Positions 7,574-16,077 are shown, counted from the stretch's first letter. The stretch: 25,215 nucleotides of DNA from JAWVZB01 sp033722375 (GCA_033722375.1 JAWVZB010000045.1:1-25215); one strand, 5' to 3'. Notes: generated from the sequence alone by a model not told the origin. Numbers and translations: made by a program.

Positions 7574-8562
7574 GCGTCGCTGCTCGGCCGGTCCGGATCG
7601 TCCTACTCGTCGTGGCGCTCGTTGTGGTGGCCGCCCTCGCGTTCGTGCTGCCGTCGCATCGGGTGTTCCGACTGACCCTCGTCTTGGTCAACGCCACCGC
7701 GGTGCTCGGCCTCGGGCTCGCGACCGGGTTCAACGGCCAGGTCTCGCTCGGGCACGGGGCGTTCTTCGCGCTGGGCGCCTACACCAGCGCCGCGCTGATG
7801 GTGAAGCTGGGCTGGCCCTACCTGCTCACACTCGTCCCGGCGGCGGCTGTGACGTTCGCGGTCGGGGGCGCAGTGGGCCTCCTCACACTCCGGATCCGAG
7901 GCATCTACCTCGCGCTCGTGACCCTCGTACTCGCGGTGGCGACCCCGCCGCTGCTGAAGCGGTTCTCGAACGTGACGGGCGGGGCGATGGGGTTGTCGCT
8001 CGGGGTACCTGCGGCTCCCTCCTGGTGGGGTATCGCCGACCACGAGTGGATCTACCTTCTGGCGCTGCTGGTCCTGGCGTCGTCGATGCTGATCGTCCGG
8101 AACCTCGTCACCAGCCGCGTCGGTCGAGCCGTGATCGCCATCCGCGAGAACGAGCTGGCGGCCCAGACGATGGGTGTCCACCTCGCACGCGTGAAGACGG
8201 TGACGTTCGCGTGGAGCGCGATGATCACGGGGATCGCTGGTGTGCTGTTCGCCTGGACGTTCGGCTTCATCTCTCCGGACTCGTTCGGCTTCCGGCTGTC
8301 GATCGAGTTCCTCGTCATGCTGGTGATCGGCGGGCTCGGATCGATCTGGGGGCCGCTCCTCGGCGTCGTGGCACTGCGCCTGGTGGTCGGGGCGTGGCTC
8401 GCGGTGTTCACCTCCGTCTTCGGCGCCGTGAGCTCGGGCATCGAACGGGCACCGGGGATCGCCTACGCCGTGCTGGTCATCGGAACGTTGTTCGTCGCCC
8501 CTCGAGGCCTCGCCGGCTTGCTCCTGCGGGGGCGGGACCGGTTCGTCCACCGCCACTCGTGA
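7552..8562 (+). CDS. livM: Branched-chain amino acid-type ABC permease, LivM family (solitary copy)
   Basis: 336 aa with about ten hydrophobic segments. The LivM signature GLGLATGFNGQVSLGHGAFFALGAYTSA is at about residues 52-79. The cytoplasmic coupling region RNLVTSRVGRAVIAIRENELAAQTMGV is at about 183-209, followed by GGLGSIWGPLLG. The start is GTG 7552, inside the end of the nitroreductase gene (22-nt overlap), and gives a normal N-terminus with the first membrane segment at about residue 15. No livG, livF, livH or binding protein accompanies it here; the full set lies 2.6 kb downstream, with a second LivM that is very similar (about 60% identical by eye over the core). It may be an alternative partner for the downstream LivH/G/F, or belong to a transporter split by insertion of the - strand pair. 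The stop is 3 nt from the MFS gene's stop. Confidence 0.93.
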   Translation: MERLGALSVAARPVRIVLLVVALVVVAALAFVLPSHRVFRLTLVLVNATAVLGLGLATGFNGQVSLGHGAFFALGAYTSAALMVKLGWPYLLTLVPAAAVTFAVGGAVGLLTLRIRGIYLALVTLVLAVATPPLLKRFSNVTGGAMGLSLGVPAAPSWWGIADHEWIYLLALLVLASSMLIVRNLVTSRVGRAVIAIRENELAAQTMGVHLARVKTVTFAWSAMITGIAGVLFAWTFGFISPDSFGFRLSIEFLVMLVIGGLGSIWGPLLGVVALRLVVGAWLAVFTSVFGAVSSGIERAPGIAYAVLVIGTLFVAPRGLAGLLLRGRDRFVHRHS

Positions 8563-8565
8563 CGG

Positions 8566-9753
8566 TCAGCGATCCCACGGCGTCGCTGCTTCGGGGCGGC
8601 TCAGTGGCAGCAGCGCCACGAACGACAGCGCGGAGAGCGTGAACGCCCCGATGATCGCGGGGTCGTAGCCGCCGGTGCGGTCGATCACGAAGCCGGCGGC
8701 GGGGGGGCCGATCAGCGCCCCGATCGCGGCGGAGGTGTACAACGCCCCGATCAATCCCCCGAGCCCCCGAACACCGAAGAGCTCGGCGACGACGGCCGGG
8801 TTGAGGGCGATGAACCCGCCGTAGCCGAAGCCGAGGACCACGGCGAACACGACCAGCCACAGATAGCGGTCGGTTACGAGCCAGATCGGGAAGCTCGCGG
8901 CCACGAGGAAGAAGCAGGCCTGGTAGGTCCGGATGCGTCCCAGCCGGTCGCCGACCGCCCCGAGGAGCAGCCGTCCGATGACGCTCGTGCCGCCGATGAC
9001 CCCCACCAGCGCAGCAGCGGCGACCTTGCTGACACCGCGCGCCTCGGCGAACGGCGGCAGGAACACGAAGGGGACGAACAGTGCGAGGGACAACAACAGG
9101 CCCGAACCGTAGAGCGAGGCGAACGCGGTCGTCCGCGCCGCCTGACCGAGGGGGAGCTGGGGCTGCTCCCCGGTCTCGGCGGGGCGCCGCACGAGTCCCG
9201 CTGCCAGCAGCAGCAGCGCGGCACCGCCGATCGCGAAGACGACGTAGGTCGAGCGCCATCCGATCCGGGAGATCAACGCCCCGGCGAGCGGCGCGACCGT
9301 GAGCGTGCCGACCCCGACGCCGGCGACGGTGACCCCGAGCGCCAAGCTGCGCTTCTCCTCGAACCACGCCCCGACCACCGCGAGCATCGGGACGTAGCCA
9401 CAGGCGACCGCGATCCCCACGCCCAGCCCGTAGGTGACGTAGCCGATCCACAGCTCGTCGACCGTCGCGGTGGCAGCCAGACCGACCCCGAGCGCGACCG
9501 CGCCCACCAGGAGAACGGGGCGTGGCCCGAACCGGTCCGTCATGCGCCCGCTGATCGCTCCGAGCAGGAAGTAGAGGCAGGCGGTGATCGAGAACACCGC
9601 TGATGTCGCGCCGCTTCCAGACCCGAACTCCTCTGCCATCGGACCGAAGAACGGCCCGAAGCTGTAGGCGACCCCAAACACCACGAACGTGGAGAGGAAC
9701 CCGGCTGCGACCGACAGCCAGGCTCGTCGCGCGTCCGTCCGCGCTGCGCTCAA
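8566..9753 (-). CDS. MFS transporter, monocarboxylate/oxalate-formate-antiporter-like
   Basis: About 395 aa with twelve hydrophobic segments. The MFS loop 2-3 motif is seen as GRMTDRFGPRPVL, and the loop 8-9 copy as GAVGDRLGRIRTYQ. The opening SVAAGFLSTFVVFGVAYSFGPFFGPMAEEFG followed by GYVPMLAVVGAWFEEKRSLALGV resembles the MCT/OFA branch, which carries organic anions such as monocarboxylates; this is family resemblance, not proof. The start is uncertain. The frame is open to a GTG at 9834, 77 nt inside the pucR gene, but the N-terminus encoded there is not membrane-like. TTG 9753, 4 nt after the pucR stop, places the first membrane helix about 14 residues in and gives a normal length. It is transcribed with pucR and probably regulated by it. 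Confidence 0.88.
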   Translation of the reverse strand: MSAARTDARRAWLSVAAGFLSTFVVFGVAYSFGPFFGPMAEEFGSGSGATSAVFSITACLYFLLGAISGRMTDRFGPRPVLLVGAVALGVGLAATATVDELWIGYVTYGLGVGIAVACGYVPMLAVVGAWFEEKRSLALGVTVAGVGVGTLTVAPLAGALISRIGWRSTYVVFAIGGAALLLLAAGLVRRPAETGEQPQLPLGQAARTTAFASLYGSGLLLSLALFVPFVFLPPFAEARGVSKVAAAALVGVIGGTSVIGRLLLGAVGDRLGRIRTYQACFFLVAASFPIWLVTDRYLWLVVFAVVLGFGYGGFIALNPAVVAELFGVRGLGGLIGALYTSAAIGALIGPPAAGFVIDRTGGYDPAIIGAFTLSALSFVALLPLSRPEAATPWDR

Positions 9754-9757
9754 CGGC

Positions 9758-10972
9758 TCACGCGGGGATCCGTAGGGCGGCCAGCGACCGGAGCAGCCCC
9801 TCGAACGTTCGGGGGTCCCAGCCCGTGAGCTCACGCCACCGGTCGAGCCGGTACGTGGCGGTGTTGGGGTGGATGTGGAGCTCGCGGGCCGCCGCGGTCA
9901 CGGAGAAGTCGTGGCTGGCGAACGCCTCGACGGTCTCGGCGAGTGGCGGGTTCTCGCGAGCGACCCGGCGCCCGTCCTCGAGGAACCCGGCGAGTCGCTC
10001 GTGCTCCCGAGCGAGGACCGCCCACGCCCACGAGGTCGCGAAGCTGTGCACCCCGGGCCCGTCTGCGGCGGCAGCCGCTCGTTCTGCGTCCCCGACGGAG
10101 AGGCGGGCGCCGCGCAGACCCTGGCGAACGAAACCGATCCCGACCACACCGCCGGGGAACAGTTCAGCGATGACCCTCTCGAACTCGTCCTGGTTCCCGT
10201 CCTGAGAGAGGACGATCGAGCGCCCCCCGTGGGGCACGACCTGGTGCACGCCCTTGAGACGGTCCAGTTCCGCCTGGAGGCGCGTGGCCCCGACCTCGAC
10301 GGTGCCGGTGACACAGATGACTGCTCCCGCGAAGCGGCCGTCGGCGTCGAAGCCCAGGGTGCGGCACAGCGTCAGCATCTCGTCCCCGTCGAGCTGCCCG
10401 GCGAGGAGCAGCTCGAGGAACCGGTGGCGGGTGTTGGTCGCGCGGACCGCCAACAGCTGCGACGTTTCGGCATGGGCGCGACCGATCCCGTCGGTCACGC
10501 GGTGCGTCCACTCCCACATCGTGGTCGCGGCCCCGAGGAGCAGGTCCGACACCTCGTCACCGTCGGCGTACTTGAGGAACCGCCGCCACAGATCGCGGTA
10601 GCCCACGTGGAACGCTTGGAGCAGGGCATCGACGGGGAACCCCTGGTGCGCCCGGCGGCTGCCGAGCGTGCTGCGGATCTCGATCTCGGTGCTGGTCGGG
10701 GGGCGTCGCTCCGCGATCCCGAGCAACAGCATCTCGAGGTTGCGCTCCACCGACTCGATCAGATCGTCGCGCGGGATCGCGTCGCTGCGGTAGAGGGGAA
10801 CCTCGGCCCGGATGGCATCCACGGTGTCGGTGACCGAAGCCGCCACCTCCTCGCGGATGGCCAGGCAGATATCGGCGACGGGTTGCCAGCCGTCCGGTAC
10901 CCGGAGCCGTTCCCAGCGTTCGTCCGGGAGGTCCTGCAGGTCCCGTCGGTCACTGTCGGTCACCCGCTCCAC
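9758..10972 (-). CDS. PucR/CdaR-family transcriptional regulator
   Basis: 404 aa. The last 54 residues are the PucR-type helix-turn-helix: FASHDFSVTAAARELHIHPN, then TATYRLDRWRELTGWDPRTFEG. The N-terminal part (about 25-165) with SRRAHQGFPVDALLQAFHVGYRDLWRRF resembles the RsbR-type N-terminal domain found in many actinobacterial PucR proteins. The middle (about 200-320) looks like the GGDEF-related CdaR sensor region. Family members usually activate nearby catabolic or transport genes in response to a metabolite. Start GTG 10972 has GGGAG about 6 nt upstream; GTG 10963 is an alternative. It is divergent from livG and upstream of the MFS gene, so both transport systems are the natural targets (inference). 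Confidence 0.93.
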   Translation of the reverse strand: MERVTDSDRRDLQDLPDERWERLRVPDGWQPVADICLAIREEVAASVTDTVDAIRAEVPLYRSDAIPRDDLIESVERNLEMLLLGIAERRPPTSTEIEIRSTLGSRRAHQGFPVDALLQAFHVGYRDLWRRFLKYADGDEVSDLLLGAATTMWEWTHRVTDGIGRAHAETSQLLAVRATNTRHRFLELLLAGQLDGDEMLTLCRTLGFDADGRFAGAVICVTGTVEVGATRLQAELDRLKGVHQVVPHGGRSIVLSQDGNQDEFERVIAELFPGGVVGIGFVRQGLRGARLSVGDAERAAAAADGPGVHSFATSWAWAVLAREHERLAGFLEDGRRVARENPPLAETVEAFASHDFSVTAAARELHIHPNTATYRLDRWRELTGWDPRTFEGLLRSLAALRIPA

Positions 10973-11025
10973 GCTTGCTCCCAGCTGCCGCCTCCAGAGC
11001 GCTCGAGGGTAACTCCTGACGGGCT

Positions 11026-11044
11026 TTTCGTGGATTCCACGAAA
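11026..11044. promoter_or_regulatory. Perfect inverted repeat (9-bp arms, 1-nt centre), probable operator
   Basis: TTTCGTGGA-T-TCCACGAAA lies in the 180-bp divergent spacer between pucR and livG, 54 bp upstream of the pucR start and 109 bp upstream of livG. Perfect symmetry over 18 bases is very unlikely by chance in such a short region of GC-rich DNA. It is the best candidate site for PucR or another regulator controlling one or both operons. Confidence 0.6.
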
Positions 11045-11108
11045 TCGTGCTGGAGGAGTCTTCGTTTCCCGCGAGAGGTTCTTCCTCCCGTTCGCGCGGT
11101 CGGGCGCC

Positions 11109-11114
11109 TATTAT
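11109..11114 (+). promoter_or_regulatory. -10-like TATTAT before the liv operon
   Basis: TATTAT is the most AT-rich hexamer in the spacer and matches TATAAT at five of six positions. A start site near 11121 would leave a leader of about 30 nt before the TTG of livG. No good -35 hexamer is found at 16-18 bp, so activation by a bound regulator would make sense. The complementary strand also reads ATAATA, so the same bases could serve pucR. Confidence 0.4.
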
Positions 11115-11152
11115 CGTGGTCGTAGCCTCAGGCATACCGGGAGCCTGCCCCT

Positions 11153-11917
11153 TTGGCGCTACTTGAGATCGACGGCGTAGTGGTCCGCTTCGGCGGGATC
11201 ATCGCGTTGGACGGCGTGTCCTTCGAGGTCGAGGCTGGTCAGATCTGTGGCCTGATCGGGCCCAACGGCGCGGGCAAGACCACCCTCTTCAACTGCATCA
11301 CGCGCCACTACACGCCAGACGAGGGCTCGATCCGCTACGACGGCCAGGACCTCTTGACGAAGGAGCCGCACGAGATCGTCGGCCTCGGGATCGGACGGAC
11401 CTTCCAGAACCTCGGGCTGTTCCCCCTGATGACCGTGCGCGACAACGTCATGGTCGGGGCGCACCACCGCACCTCGCCGAACTTCGTCACGGCGCCGTTC
11501 CGCATCGGTGGGGTGCGCGACGAGGAGGAACAGACGCGCGCCGAGGCAGACCAGATCATGGAACGGCTGGGACTCGCCCCCGTCGCGGGGCGTCTCGCCC
11601 AGGGTCTTCCGCTCGGGACGTTGAAGCGGGTCGAGCTCGCCAGGGCGTTGGCGGCCCGCCCCGAGCTGCTCCTCCTGGACGAGCCCGCCAACGGACTGAA
11701 CCAGCAGGAGGTGTCCGAACTCCAGGACGTCATCCTGCGGCTGCGTGACGACTTCGACCTCACGGTGCTCGTGGTCGAGCACCACATGTCCTTCGTGATG
11801 TCGATCTCGGACAACGTGGTCGTGTTGAACTTCGGACAGGACATCGCGAGCGGGCCCCCCGAGAAGGTCCGCAAGGATCAGGACGTCATCGAGGCCTACC
11901 TGGGGACCGAAGCATGA
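11153..11917 (+). CDS. livG: ABC transporter ATP-binding protein, LivG family
   Basis: 254 aa. Walker A GPNGAGKT (36-43), Q-loop in GRTFQNLGLF (81-90), degenerate signature LPLGTLKRVELARAL (about 152-166), Walker B LLLLDEP (172-178) and the H-loop in VVEHHM are all present. The extra LivG insert between Q-loop and signature (HHRTSPNFVTAPFRI and on) is seen. It is one of the two ATPases that power a HAAT-family (branched-chain amino acid, amide or other small organic solute) importer. The start is a TTG with GGGAG at 11139-11143, 9 nt upstream. It overlaps livF by 4 nt (ATGA). It is first gene of the operon, divergent from pucR. Confidence 0.95.
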   Translation: MALLEIDGVVVRFGGIIALDGVSFEVEAGQICGLIGPNGAGKTTLFNCITRHYTPDEGSIRYDGQDLLTKEPHEIVGLGIGRTFQNLGLFPLMTVRDNVMVGAHHRTSPNFVTAPFRIGGVRDEEEQTRAEADQIMERLGLAPVAGRLAQGLPLGTLKRVELARALAARPELLLLDEPANGLNQQEVSELQDVILRLRDDFDLTVLVVEHHMSFVMSISDNVVVLNFGQDIASGPPEKVRKDQDVIEAYLGTEA

Positions 11918-12645
11918 ACGACGACACCAGCACCCTGCTCGAGGTCCGCGACCTCCATGCCACCTACGGCCAGGGGATGGTCCTCCACGGCATCGACTTC
12001 GAAGTGGCCGAGGGCCACGTCGTCACCATCCTCGGTTCGAACGGTGCCGGCAAGACCACGACGCTCCGTGCCCTGACCGGCGAGGTGGCAACCAAGGGCT
12101 CGATCCTCTTCGAGGGCGAGGAGCTCACGGGGAAGTCGACAGAGAGCATCGTGCGCCGCAAGATCGCCCACGTCCCCCAAGGCCGCGGCACCTTCGTGAA
12201 CTTCACGGTGGCGGAGAACCTTCGACTGGGGGCCAACCTCCGCAAGGACCGTGACGCCATCAGCGACGACATCCAGCGGATGTACGACTACTTCCCGGTG
12301 CTCGGCGACCGCTACGAGCAGCACGCCGGCAGTCTCTCGGGCGGCGAACAGCAGATGCTCGCCATCGCGCGTGCCCTGATGCTGCGTCCCCGCCTCCTGC
12401 TCCTCGACGAACCTTCCCTCGGCCTGGCCCCGATGATCACCCGTGAGCTGTTCCGGATCATCGAGGAGATCAACCGCGAGGAGAACACCACGATCGTCCT
12501 CGTCGAGCAGAACGCCAGGCTCGCGCTCGAGCTCGCTGACTGGGCCTACGTGCTCGAGGCGGGCCAGATCGTCATGGGTGGAACCCCTGACGACGTGCGG
12601 GACGACGAGGCCATGGCGAGCGCCTATCTCGGCTACGCGGTCTAG
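11914..12645 (+). CDS. livF: ABC transporter ATP-binding protein, LivF family
   Basis: 243 aa. Walker A GSNGAGKT (41-48), HVPQGRGTFVNFTVAENL (the LivF Q-loop region), a perfect LSGGEQQ signature (141-147), Walker B LLLLDEP (161-167) followed by SLGLAP, and LVEQNARLALELAD are all diagnostic of LivF. It pairs with LivG at the cytoplasmic face of LivH/LivM. The ATG overlaps the livG stop by 4 nt, so translation is coupled. The livH GTG follows 12 nt after its stop. Confidence 0.96.
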   Translation: MNDDTSTLLEVRDLHATYGQGMVLHGIDFEVAEGHVVTILGSNGAGKTTTLRALTGEVATKGSILFEGEELTGKSTESIVRRKIAHVPQGRGTFVNFTVAENLRLGANLRKDRDAISDDIQRMYDYFPVLGDRYEQHAGSLSGGEQQMLAIARALMLRPRLLLLDEPSLGLAPMITRELFRIIEEINREENTTIVLVEQNARLALELADWAYVLEAGQIVMGGTPDDVRDDEAMASAYLGYAV

Positions 12646-12657
12646 CGAGGAGCCCCT

Positions 12658-13539
12658 GTGGAACTGTTCTTCCAGCAGCTGATCAACGGGCTCGCGACCG
12701 GTGCCATCTACGCGAGCCTCGCAGTCGCGCTGGTCCTCATCTACCGCTCGACCGACATCGTCAACTTCGCTCAGGGCGAGATGGCCATGTTCTCGGCCTA
12801 CATCGCCTGGGCCCTCACGCAGGCGGGATGGGGCTTCTGGCCGGCCGTCATCGTGACGCTGATCGTCTCGTTCATCGGCGGTCTCGCGGTCGAGCGGGTG
12901 GTGATCCGACCGGTCGAGGGCCAGAACGAACTGACGATCGTCATCGTCACCATCGGGCTCTTCATCTTCTTCAACGCACTCGCGGGATGGATCTGGACCT
13001 TCCAGGTCCGCGGCTTCCCGAGCCCGTTCCCGCAACAGAACGTCGATCTCGGCCCGGTCAGCGCGGGGATCCCGTCTCTCGGCATCGTTGCCGTCGTCGC
13101 TGCGGTGGTCGGATTGCTCTTCCTGCTCTTCCAGCGGACCAAGCTCGGGCTGACCATGCGGGCGGCCGCAGAGAACCCCGAGTCCAGCCGCCTCGTCGGC
13201 ATCCGTGTCGGGTGGATGCTCGCGCTCGGCTGGGGGCTCGCCGCGACGGTGGGTGCGATCTCGGGGATCCTCGTGGCCCCCATCCTCTTCCTGTCCCCGA
13301 ACATGATGGCCGGGGTCCTGATCTTCGCCTTCGCAGCGGCGACGCTGGGTGGCTTCGACAGCGCAGGAGGGGCCGTGATCGGCGGCCTCATCGTCGGGGT
13401 CAGTGAGTCGCTCGCCGGCACCTACATCGGGTTCATCGGCGCAGACCTCAAGATCGTGATCCCGATGGCCATCATCGTGGGCGTGTTGCTCGTGAAACCA
13501 GAAGGCCTGTTCGGACGTCCCTCCGTGGAACGGGTCTAG
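12658..13539 (+). CDS. livH: Branched-chain amino acid-type ABC permease, LivH family
   Basis: 293 aa, a typical LivH length, with about eight hydrophobic segments. Diagnostic segments are QQLINGLATGAIYASLAVAL at the N-terminus, YRSTDIVNFAQGEMAMFSAY (about 30-49), and the cytoplasmic loop TKLGLTMRAAAENPESSRLVGI (about 161-182). The end VKPEGLFGRPSVERV is also standard. It is one half of the membrane channel, pairing with LivM. GTG 12658 is preceded by GAGGAG (12647-12652). The livM start follows 2 nt after its stop. Confidence 0.96.
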   Translation: MELFFQQLINGLATGAIYASLAVALVLIYRSTDIVNFAQGEMAMFSAYIAWALTQAGWGFWPAVIVTLIVSFIGGLAVERVVIRPVEGQNELTIVIVTIGLFIFFNALAGWIWTFQVRGFPSPFPQQNVDLGPVSAGIPSLGIVAVVAAVVGLLFLLFQRTKLGLTMRAAAENPESSRLVGIRVGWMLALGWGLAATVGAISGILVAPILFLSPNMMAGVLIFAFAAATLGGFDSAGGAVIGGLIVGVSESLAGTYIGFIGADLKIVIPMAIIVGVLLVKPEGLFGRPSVERV

Positions 13540-13541
13540 TC

Positions 13542-14651
13542 GTGGCGATCAGACAGCGGCTCCGCGACCCGGCCACGCAGCGCTGGCTGCGCATCGGCGT
13601 CTTCGTGTTGCTGCTGGCGGTCGCGATCTGGGCACCGTTCTTCTTCGCGCCCTTCCGGGTCTTCCAGTTCAGCCGCGTGCTGATCTTCGCGATCGCGATC
13701 CTCGGGCTCGGGTTGCTCACCGGGTTCAACGGGCAGATCTCGCTGGGCCACGGGGCGTTCTTCGCGATCGGCGCGTACACCGCGGCGGTTCTGATGGTCA
13801 AGGTGGGCTGGCCGTTCCTGCTGGTCGTCCCGGTCGCGCTGGTGATCACCTTCGCGCTCGGCTACGGCGTCGGGATCCCTGCGCTGCGGTTGCACGGGCT
13901 CTACCTGGCGCTCGTGACCCTGGCGCTGGCGGTGGTGACGCCACCGATCCTCAAGCGTTTCAGCGGCCTCACCGGCGGCTCGATGGGCCTGACGATCCCC
14001 AAGCCCCAACCACCAGAGTGGACCGGGCTGGCGGCCGACCAGTACCTGTACTTCCTCGGCCTCATCGCGTTCATCGTCGCTGTCGTACTGGCGCGGAACC
14101 TCGTCAACAGCCGCATCGGCCGGGCGATGGTGGCGATCCGCGAGGACCCGCTGGCCGCGCAGACGATGGGGGTCAACCTGGCGCAGGTCAAGACCCTGAC
14201 CTTCGCCTGGAGCGCGATGTACGCCGGGATGGCTGGGGTGCTTTTCACCTGGACGATCGGCTTCGTGTCTCCCGAGTCGTTCACGATCGTGTTGTCGATC
14301 GAGATCCTCGCGGCTCTCGTCGTCGGTGGGCTCGGGTCGATCTGGGGTCCGCTCCTGGGGGCGATCTTCCTGGTGTTCATCCCCAACATCTCCGAAGACA
14401 TCAACCAGGCCGCTCCCGGGATCGCGTTCGGCGCGCTGCTGATCCTGGCGATGTACGTGTTCCCGGGCGGGATCGCGGGGCTGGCGCGGCGCCAGTGGGG
14501 GAAGTTCCTCATGGGTGGCGGTGATGCCCCGCCCGGCGCCGGGGCCGTAGGACGGACAGACCGATCGGAAGCTGCAACGAAGACCACCGAGGGGCGACCG
14601 GAGGACGAACCGGTCGCGAACACGGGGCACTCGGAGGAAGGAGCGCCCTGA
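13542..14651 (+). CDS. livM: Branched-chain amino acid-type ABC permease, LivM family (operon copy)
   Basis: 369 aa. Core motifs match LivM: GLGLLTGFNGQISLGHGAFFAIGAYTAA (about 56-83), NSRIGRAMVAIREDPLAAQTMGVNLA and GGLGSIWGPLLGA. It ends with a soluble Glu/Thr/Arg-rich tail of about 50 residues after the last membrane segment (from roughly residue 318), which the solitary LivM at 7552 lacks. The two LivM proteins share long near-identical blocks, so they arose by duplication or by transfer between close relatives. GTG 13542 is 2 nt behind the livH stop. A 58-nt gap separates it from the binding-protein gene. Confidence 0.95.
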   Translation: MAIRQRLRDPATQRWLRIGVFVLLLAVAIWAPFFFAPFRVFQFSRVLIFAIAILGLGLLTGFNGQISLGHGAFFAIGAYTAAVLMVKVGWPFLLVVPVALVITFALGYGVGIPALRLHGLYLALVTLALAVVTPPILKRFSGLTGGSMGLTIPKPQPPEWTGLAADQYLYFLGLIAFIVAVVLARNLVNSRIGRAMVAIREDPLAAQTMGVNLAQVKTLTFAWSAMYAGMAGVLFTWTIGFVSPESFTIVLSIEILAALVVGGLGSIWGPLLGAIFLVFIPNISEDINQAAPGIAFGALLILAMYVFPGGIAGLARRQWGKFLMGGGDAPPGAGAVGRTDRSEAATKTTEGRPEDEPVANTGHSEEGAP

Positions 14652-14695
14652 GCGAGGGACGGAAGAGGAACTGGAATCGCATGAGACCGGACGAC

Positions 14696-14701
14696 AAGGA
14701 G
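14696..14701 (+). promoter_or_regulatory. Strong ribosome-binding site (AAGGAG) for the binding protein
   Basis: AAGGAG ends 8 nt before the ATG at 14710. It is stronger than the sites of livG and livH, as expected for a binding protein needed in excess over its transporter. It fixes the start directly before the lipoprotein signal. Confidence 0.75.
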
Positions 14702-14709
14702 TCCGAACG

Positions 14710-16077
14710 ATGACGAAGCACACGAGGAAGCGAGCGCTGTTCGCCCTCCTCCTGAGCCTCGCGCTGTTCGCCGCTGCATGTGGCGACACGCGGGACGATG
14801 ACGGGGATACCGGCGACACTGGCGCCACGGAAACCGACAGTCCCACCGACGGTGGGACCGAGACCGCTACGGACGGTGAGACCGCCGCCGAGTGCCCAGA
14901 GCCGAGCACCGGCATCACGGCCGACACCATCAAGCTCGGCGGCACCTATCCGCTGTCCGGGCCTGCTTCGGCGTACGGCGCCATCGGGCAAGCCGTGCAG
15001 GCGTACTTCGAGTACGCCAACGGCGAGCTCGGCGGCGCGCCCGGCGCATTCGAAGGTCGCGAGTTCGAGTACGTGATCAAGGACGACGGCTACAACCCGC
15101 CCAACACGGTCGAAGCCGTGCGTGAGCTGGTCGAGCAGGAGCAGGTCTTCGCACTGTTCCAGAACCTCGGGACGCCGCCAGTTGCTGCCGTGTGGGACTA
15201 CGTCAACCAGCAGGAGGTTCCGCAGCCGTTCGTCGCCACCGGTGCCAGCCTCTGGGGTCTCAACCAGGAGCACCCGTGGACCATCGGGTGGCAGCCCAAC
15301 TACGTGTCAGAGTCGCGTGTCTACGCCCAGTACCTGAAGGAGAACCACGCCGGTTCCACCATCGCGGTGCTGTACCAGAACGACGACTACGGCCAGGACT
15401 ACCTCAACGGCTTCAAGTCGGCCATCGAGGGGTCCGACCTCGAGATCGTGGCTGAGCAGAGCTACGAGACCACGGACGCCACTCTCGACTCGCAGATGAC
15501 CAACCTGGCGCAGTCGGAGGCGGACGTGTTCTTCAACATCACGACCCCGTCCTTCGCGGCGAAGGCCATGGGCTTCGACGCCCAGTCGGACTGGAACCCG
15601 GTCCACCTGCTCAACAGCGTCAGCAACTCGCTGACGGTCGTCGGTGCAGTCGGGTTCGAGCCGCTCCAGGGCATCGTGACCGCGCTGTACCTGAAGGACC
15701 CGGCTGACGAGCAGTTCCAGGAGGACGAGGACGTCCAGAACTACATGGAGATGCTGGCGGAGTACGGCCCCGACCTCGACCCGAACAACGGGTTCGCGGT
15801 CTACGGCTGGGCGGTCGCCGACTCGTTCTACAAGCTGCTCGAGCAGACCGAGTGCCCGACGCGTGAGGCCCTCCAGGAAGCCTGGGGCAACCTCAACGAC
15901 GTCGAGTTCGCGATGGCTCTCCCCGGTATCACCATGAACACCGGTTCCGACGACCGGTTCCCGCTGGAGTCGATGCAGATCGCAACGCTCCAAGGCGAGA
16001 CGTGGGAGCTCCAGGGTGACGTCATCAACACCCGCGAGGTCTTCGGGCCTGTGTCCGAAGCCGTCGGGGACGGATGA
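14710..16077 (+). CDS. ABC transporter substrate-binding lipoprotein (Leu/Ile/Val-type, Peripla_BP_6)
   Basis: 455 aa. The N-terminus MTKHTRKRALFALLLSLALF ends in lipobox FAAAC (Cys24), so the mature protein is anchored to the outer face of the membrane. A low-complexity Asp/Thr/Gly linker (about 25-58) follows. Then the type I periplasmic binding fold starts at ITADTIKLGGTYPLSGPASAYG; FEYVIKDDGYNPPNTVEAVRELV and IAVLYQNDDYGQDYLNGFKSAI are hallmark segments. It delivers the ligand to LivHMGF. Family members bind branched-chain amino acids, amides, urea, or aromatic and aliphatic acids; the ligand cannot be told from sequence. It is last gene of the liv operon, followed by a strong terminator. 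Confidence 0.95.
   Translation: MTKHTRKRALFALLLSLALFAAACGDTRDDDGDTGDTGATETDSPTDGGTETATDGETAAECPEPSTGITADTIKLGGTYPLSGPASAYGAIGQAVQAYFEYANGELGGAPGAFEGREFEYVIKDDGYNPPNTVEAVRELVEQEQVFALFQNLGTPPVAAVWDYVNQQEVPQPFVATGASLWGLNQEHPWTIGWQPNYVSESRVYAQYLKENHAGSTIAVLYQNDDYGQDYLNGFKSAIEGSDLEIVAEQSYETTDATLDSQMTNLAQSEADVFFNITTPSFAAKAMGFDAQSDWNPVHLLNSVSNSLTVVGAVGFEPLQGIVTALYLKDPADEQFQEDEDVQNYMEMLAEYGPDLDPNNGFAVYGWAVADSFYKLLEQTECPTREALQEAWGNLNDVEFAMALPGITMNTGSDDRFPLESMQIATLQGETWELQGDVINTREVFGPVSEAVGDG

Noticed and set aside
9754..9834. N-terminal extension of the MFS protein from GTG 9834
   Set aside because: It would overlap pucR by 77 nt and add a Arg/Pro/Ser-rich stretch not seen in the family; TTG 9753 is more likely, though not proven.
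10973..11152. A small gene in the pucR-livG spacer
   Set aside because: The short open frame on the - strand (10950-11135) has no motif or ribosome-binding site, and the segment carries operator- and promoter-like elements instead.
13536..14945. Long - strand frame opposite livM and the start of the binding-protein gene (469 codons)
   Set aside because: Arg/Asp/His-rich, repetitive translation with no domain; a shadow of livM.
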